DNA from: Methanobacteriota archaeon
Lineage (GTDB): Archaea > Thermoplasmatota > DTKX01 > GCA-020343715
Assembly (NCBI GenBank): GCA_030594725.1
Contig: JAUVEQ010000193.1
Span: 1 to 5,913 of the forward strand
Direction of reading: 5' to 3'
DNA length: 5,913 nucleotides
Shown here: positions 4,265-5,913 of the stretch, in pieces
Layout: every line of letters starts with the position of its first letter
How positions within the stretch are numbered: position 1 is the stretch's first letter
The notes under the pieces: generated by a model
Databases searched by the model: none
What the model saw: only the letters and a program-made list of their open reading frames with translations
What the model was told of the DNA's origin: nothing
Made by a program: the position numbers and the translations under genes

Positions 4265-5913
4265 GTGCCAGCCCCCTCCCCGCTTCCAGCCCGAAGGTTG
4301 ATTGCCCTAGTCGTGGCGCTCACGATGCTGGCACCGAGCGCCGCGGTGCTGGCTGAGGACGGGGAGGATGCTGGCCGGGCGCCCAGCTTCTACGTTGAGC
4401 CTGGCCTGGAGTACGTCGCCATAGCCCCGGCACAGCTGGCACGGTACCTGGGTCCCCTGATCGAGTGGAAGATGGACCGGGGCGTGCCCGCCCAGATATT
4501 CGACCTGTCCACCATCCTATCTGTGTACCAAGGCCGTGACGACGCCGAGCGGTTGCACAACTTCCTCCAGGACCTTTATTACAACCAGACCGAGGGAACT
4601 CCCCGGTGGCTCCTGCTCGCCGGCGACCCCGACCTGGTGCCCCTCCGGTACCTCTGGGCCGACAGGGACCATTCCGGTGACACCGAGAGGGCGCGGAACC
4701 TCTACGTGGGCGACACCTACTACACCGGCCTCGGCTCGGACTGGGATACCGACGGCGACGGCGTGTTCGGCGAACCCGGTGAGGAGGACCTCACCCCCGA
4801 ACTGTACGTCGGTCGCATCTCCGCTACGCTTCCCGAGGAGCTGGAGAACGCGGTGGCCAAGAACCTTGCCTACGAGATGGACCCACCCGGAGGCGACTGG
4901 TTCGAGAACGCCTTCCTGGCGGGGGCGCTGATGGACGAGCCGAACCTGCTCGATAATCCATTCACCCTTCCCGGGAGGTCCGGTTACAGCGACGAGGGCT
5001 TCGACCCCTACACCGACAACGCGTACGAGGTGACCCAGAAGGTGAGGGTCATCCTGGGCGAGGGTTACGACATCATCGAGCTCGCCGACTACCCCTTCTT
5101 CGAGGGCTGCAGGTACACGGCGGAGAACGACACCCTGAACCGCATGAGCTCGACCGCAGCTTGGAACCGGGGCAATGCCTTCGCGTTCTGGGCCAGCCAC
5201 GGCTACGAGGCCTTCGGGGGCCTGGCCGAGTACGACGGCTCCGGCACCGCGAACATGTTCGAGTCCGCGCGGCCCTTCATAGTCTCCGAGGACACGATAG
5301 TGAACAACACCGGCTCGATGCTGCCCCTCGTGTACATAAGCTCCTGCTACTCCGGACAGTACGACAAGGAGGACCCCACCAACTTCGAGAGGATGATCAC
5401 CTCCCCGGTTGGGGGCGCGATCGCCCTCGTGGCAGGTGATGGGGACACCTTCCGGCTGGAGAACATATCCTACGAGAGCTTCGGCAACTGGTGGCTGTCC
5501 GAGCGCTTCTGGCAACTGGTGGTGGACGAGGGACTGGTGCGACCCGGCGAGGCCCTGGGACAGCTGAAGGCCGAGTACCACGACTATTATCTTACCGAGG
5601 GCCCCCCCGCCTCTGACCGCATCAATATGGACTACTTCTATGCCAACCTCTACTCGTACAACCTCCTGGGAGACCCGGAGGTCCCCGTGTGGGTGGGCAC
5701 CCCCCAGCGGCTCGAGATGGAGGTGCTGGGCGGGGCGGTCTTCAACTCGCCGCGTTTCAACGTGCGGGTCACCGACGAGGAGACGGGCGAGCCCGTGGAG
5801 GGCGCGACCGTCCATGCCAGGGGAGCCGGCCTGATGGGCACGGTGGCCGTCATCACGGGTCCCGACGGCATCGCCTCCGTGACTCCCGGCCCATCAGTTC
5901 TGGGCGAGGAGCT
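4265..5913 (+). CDS. secreted C25 (gingipain-like) cysteine peptidase (5' part; 3' end outside window)
   Basis: A predicted extracellular protein-degrading enzyme. The frame is open for 549 codons to the window edge with no stop. Signal peptide: RR at 10-11, hydrophobic core 12-23, likely cleavage after AAVLA at 30. The peptidase C25 domain runs from about 48 (YVAIAP) to 476. It includes WLLLAGDPDLVPLRY, a Ca-binding-like DWDTDGDG (159-166) followed by ELYVGRI, FWASHGYEAFGG with probable catalytic His312, YISSCYSGQYD with probable catalytic Cys361, and the closing signature NLLGDPEVPVW at 466-476. After 478 an Ig-like or carboxypeptidase-regulatory-like domain begins (VTDEETGEPVEGATVHARG) and is cut off. 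GTG 4265 is preferred because it gives a clean signal peptide and fits the TATA distance; GTG 4256 and GTG 4244 are possible alternatives. Family C25 also occurs in sediment archaea thought to degrade detrital protein. Confidence 0.92.
   Translation, partial: MPAPSPLPARRLIALVVALTMLAPSAAVLAEDGEDAGRAPSFYVEPGLEYVAIAPAQLARYLGPLIEWKMDRGVPAQIFDLSTILSVYQGRDDAERLHNFLQDLYYNQTEGTPRWLLLAGDPDLVPLRYLWADRDHSGDTERARNLYVGDTYYTGLGSDWDTDGDGVFGEPGEEDLTPELYVGRISATLPEELENAVAKNLAYEMDPPGGDWFENAFLAGALMDEPNLLDNPFTLPGRSGYSDEGFDPYTDNAYEVTQKVRVILGEGYDIIELADYPFFEGCRYTAENDTLNRMSSTAAWNRGNAFAFWASHGYEAFGGLAEYDGSGTANMFESARPFIVSEDTIVNNTGSMLPLVYISSCYSGQYDKEDPTNFERMITSPVGGAIALVAGDGDTFRLENISYESFGNWWLSERFWQLVVDEGLVRPGEALGQLKAEYHDYYLTEGPPASDRINMDYFYANLYSYNLLGDPEVPVWVGTPQRLEMEVLGGAVFNSPRFNVRVTDEETGEPVEGATVHARGAGLMGTVAVITGPDGIASVTPGPSVLGEE

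Noticed and set aside
4517..5815. 432-codon minus-strand open frame
   Set aside because: It lies opposite the C25 peptidase, whose plus-strand frame is open throughout and shows the family's motifs. The minus frame is Val/Gly/Leu-rich with no family features, typical of a shadow in GC-rich coding DNA.

Overview
The window is a stretch of an archaeal chromosome. The clearest lineage marker is a complete ribosomal protein L15e gene, which exists only in archaea and eukaryotes. Archaeal TATA-box promoters and GGAGG-type ribosome-binding sites support this. The high GC content and the extracellular gingipain-like (C25) peptidase would suit an uncultured Thermoplasmatota-type archaeon, but that placement is inference and not shown by the sequence.

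Layout, left to right. (1) Bases 1-397, minus strand: the first 132 codons of metK, a bacterial-type S-adenosylmethionine synthetase, cut by the window edge. (2) Bases 398-627: a divergent promoter region with one TATA box per direction and a GC-rich, structured leader for the ribosomal gene. (3) Bases 628-1227: rpl15e. (4) Bases 1228-1448: a spacer with a long nested inverted repeat around a TATA-like element, followed by coding sequence that has no standard start codon. (5) About 1353/1449-2042: DUF2238-like (YjdF-like) polytopic membrane protein A. (6) Bases 2155-2682: a signal-peptide, fibronectin-III-like, C-terminal-anchor protein. (7) Bases 2684-3505: DUF2238-like membrane protein B, a paralogue of A, starting one base after the preceding stop. 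(8) Bases 3553-4197: nth, endonuclease III, starting with TTG. (9) Bases 4265-5913: the 5' part of a large secreted C25 cysteine peptidase gene running off the right edge, apparently expressed from a leaderless GTG start.

The part least explained by known biology is 1278-3505. Two paralogous six-helix membrane proteins share charged intramembrane motifs and flank a single-pass protein that displays an FN3-like domain outside the cell. Each of the two transcription units begins with a TATA box lying in the centre of an inverted repeat. This looks like a small envelope module with its own regulation. Its function is not known. The nth gene follows at 47 bases with its own ribosome-binding site and no visible promoter, so it is probably co-transcribed with the FN3 protein and protein B. 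The other genes are housekeeping (metK, rpl15e) or protein-degrading (C25). No CRISPR array, tRNA, rRNA or insertion sequence was seen, and no gene-free stretch exceeds 300 bases.
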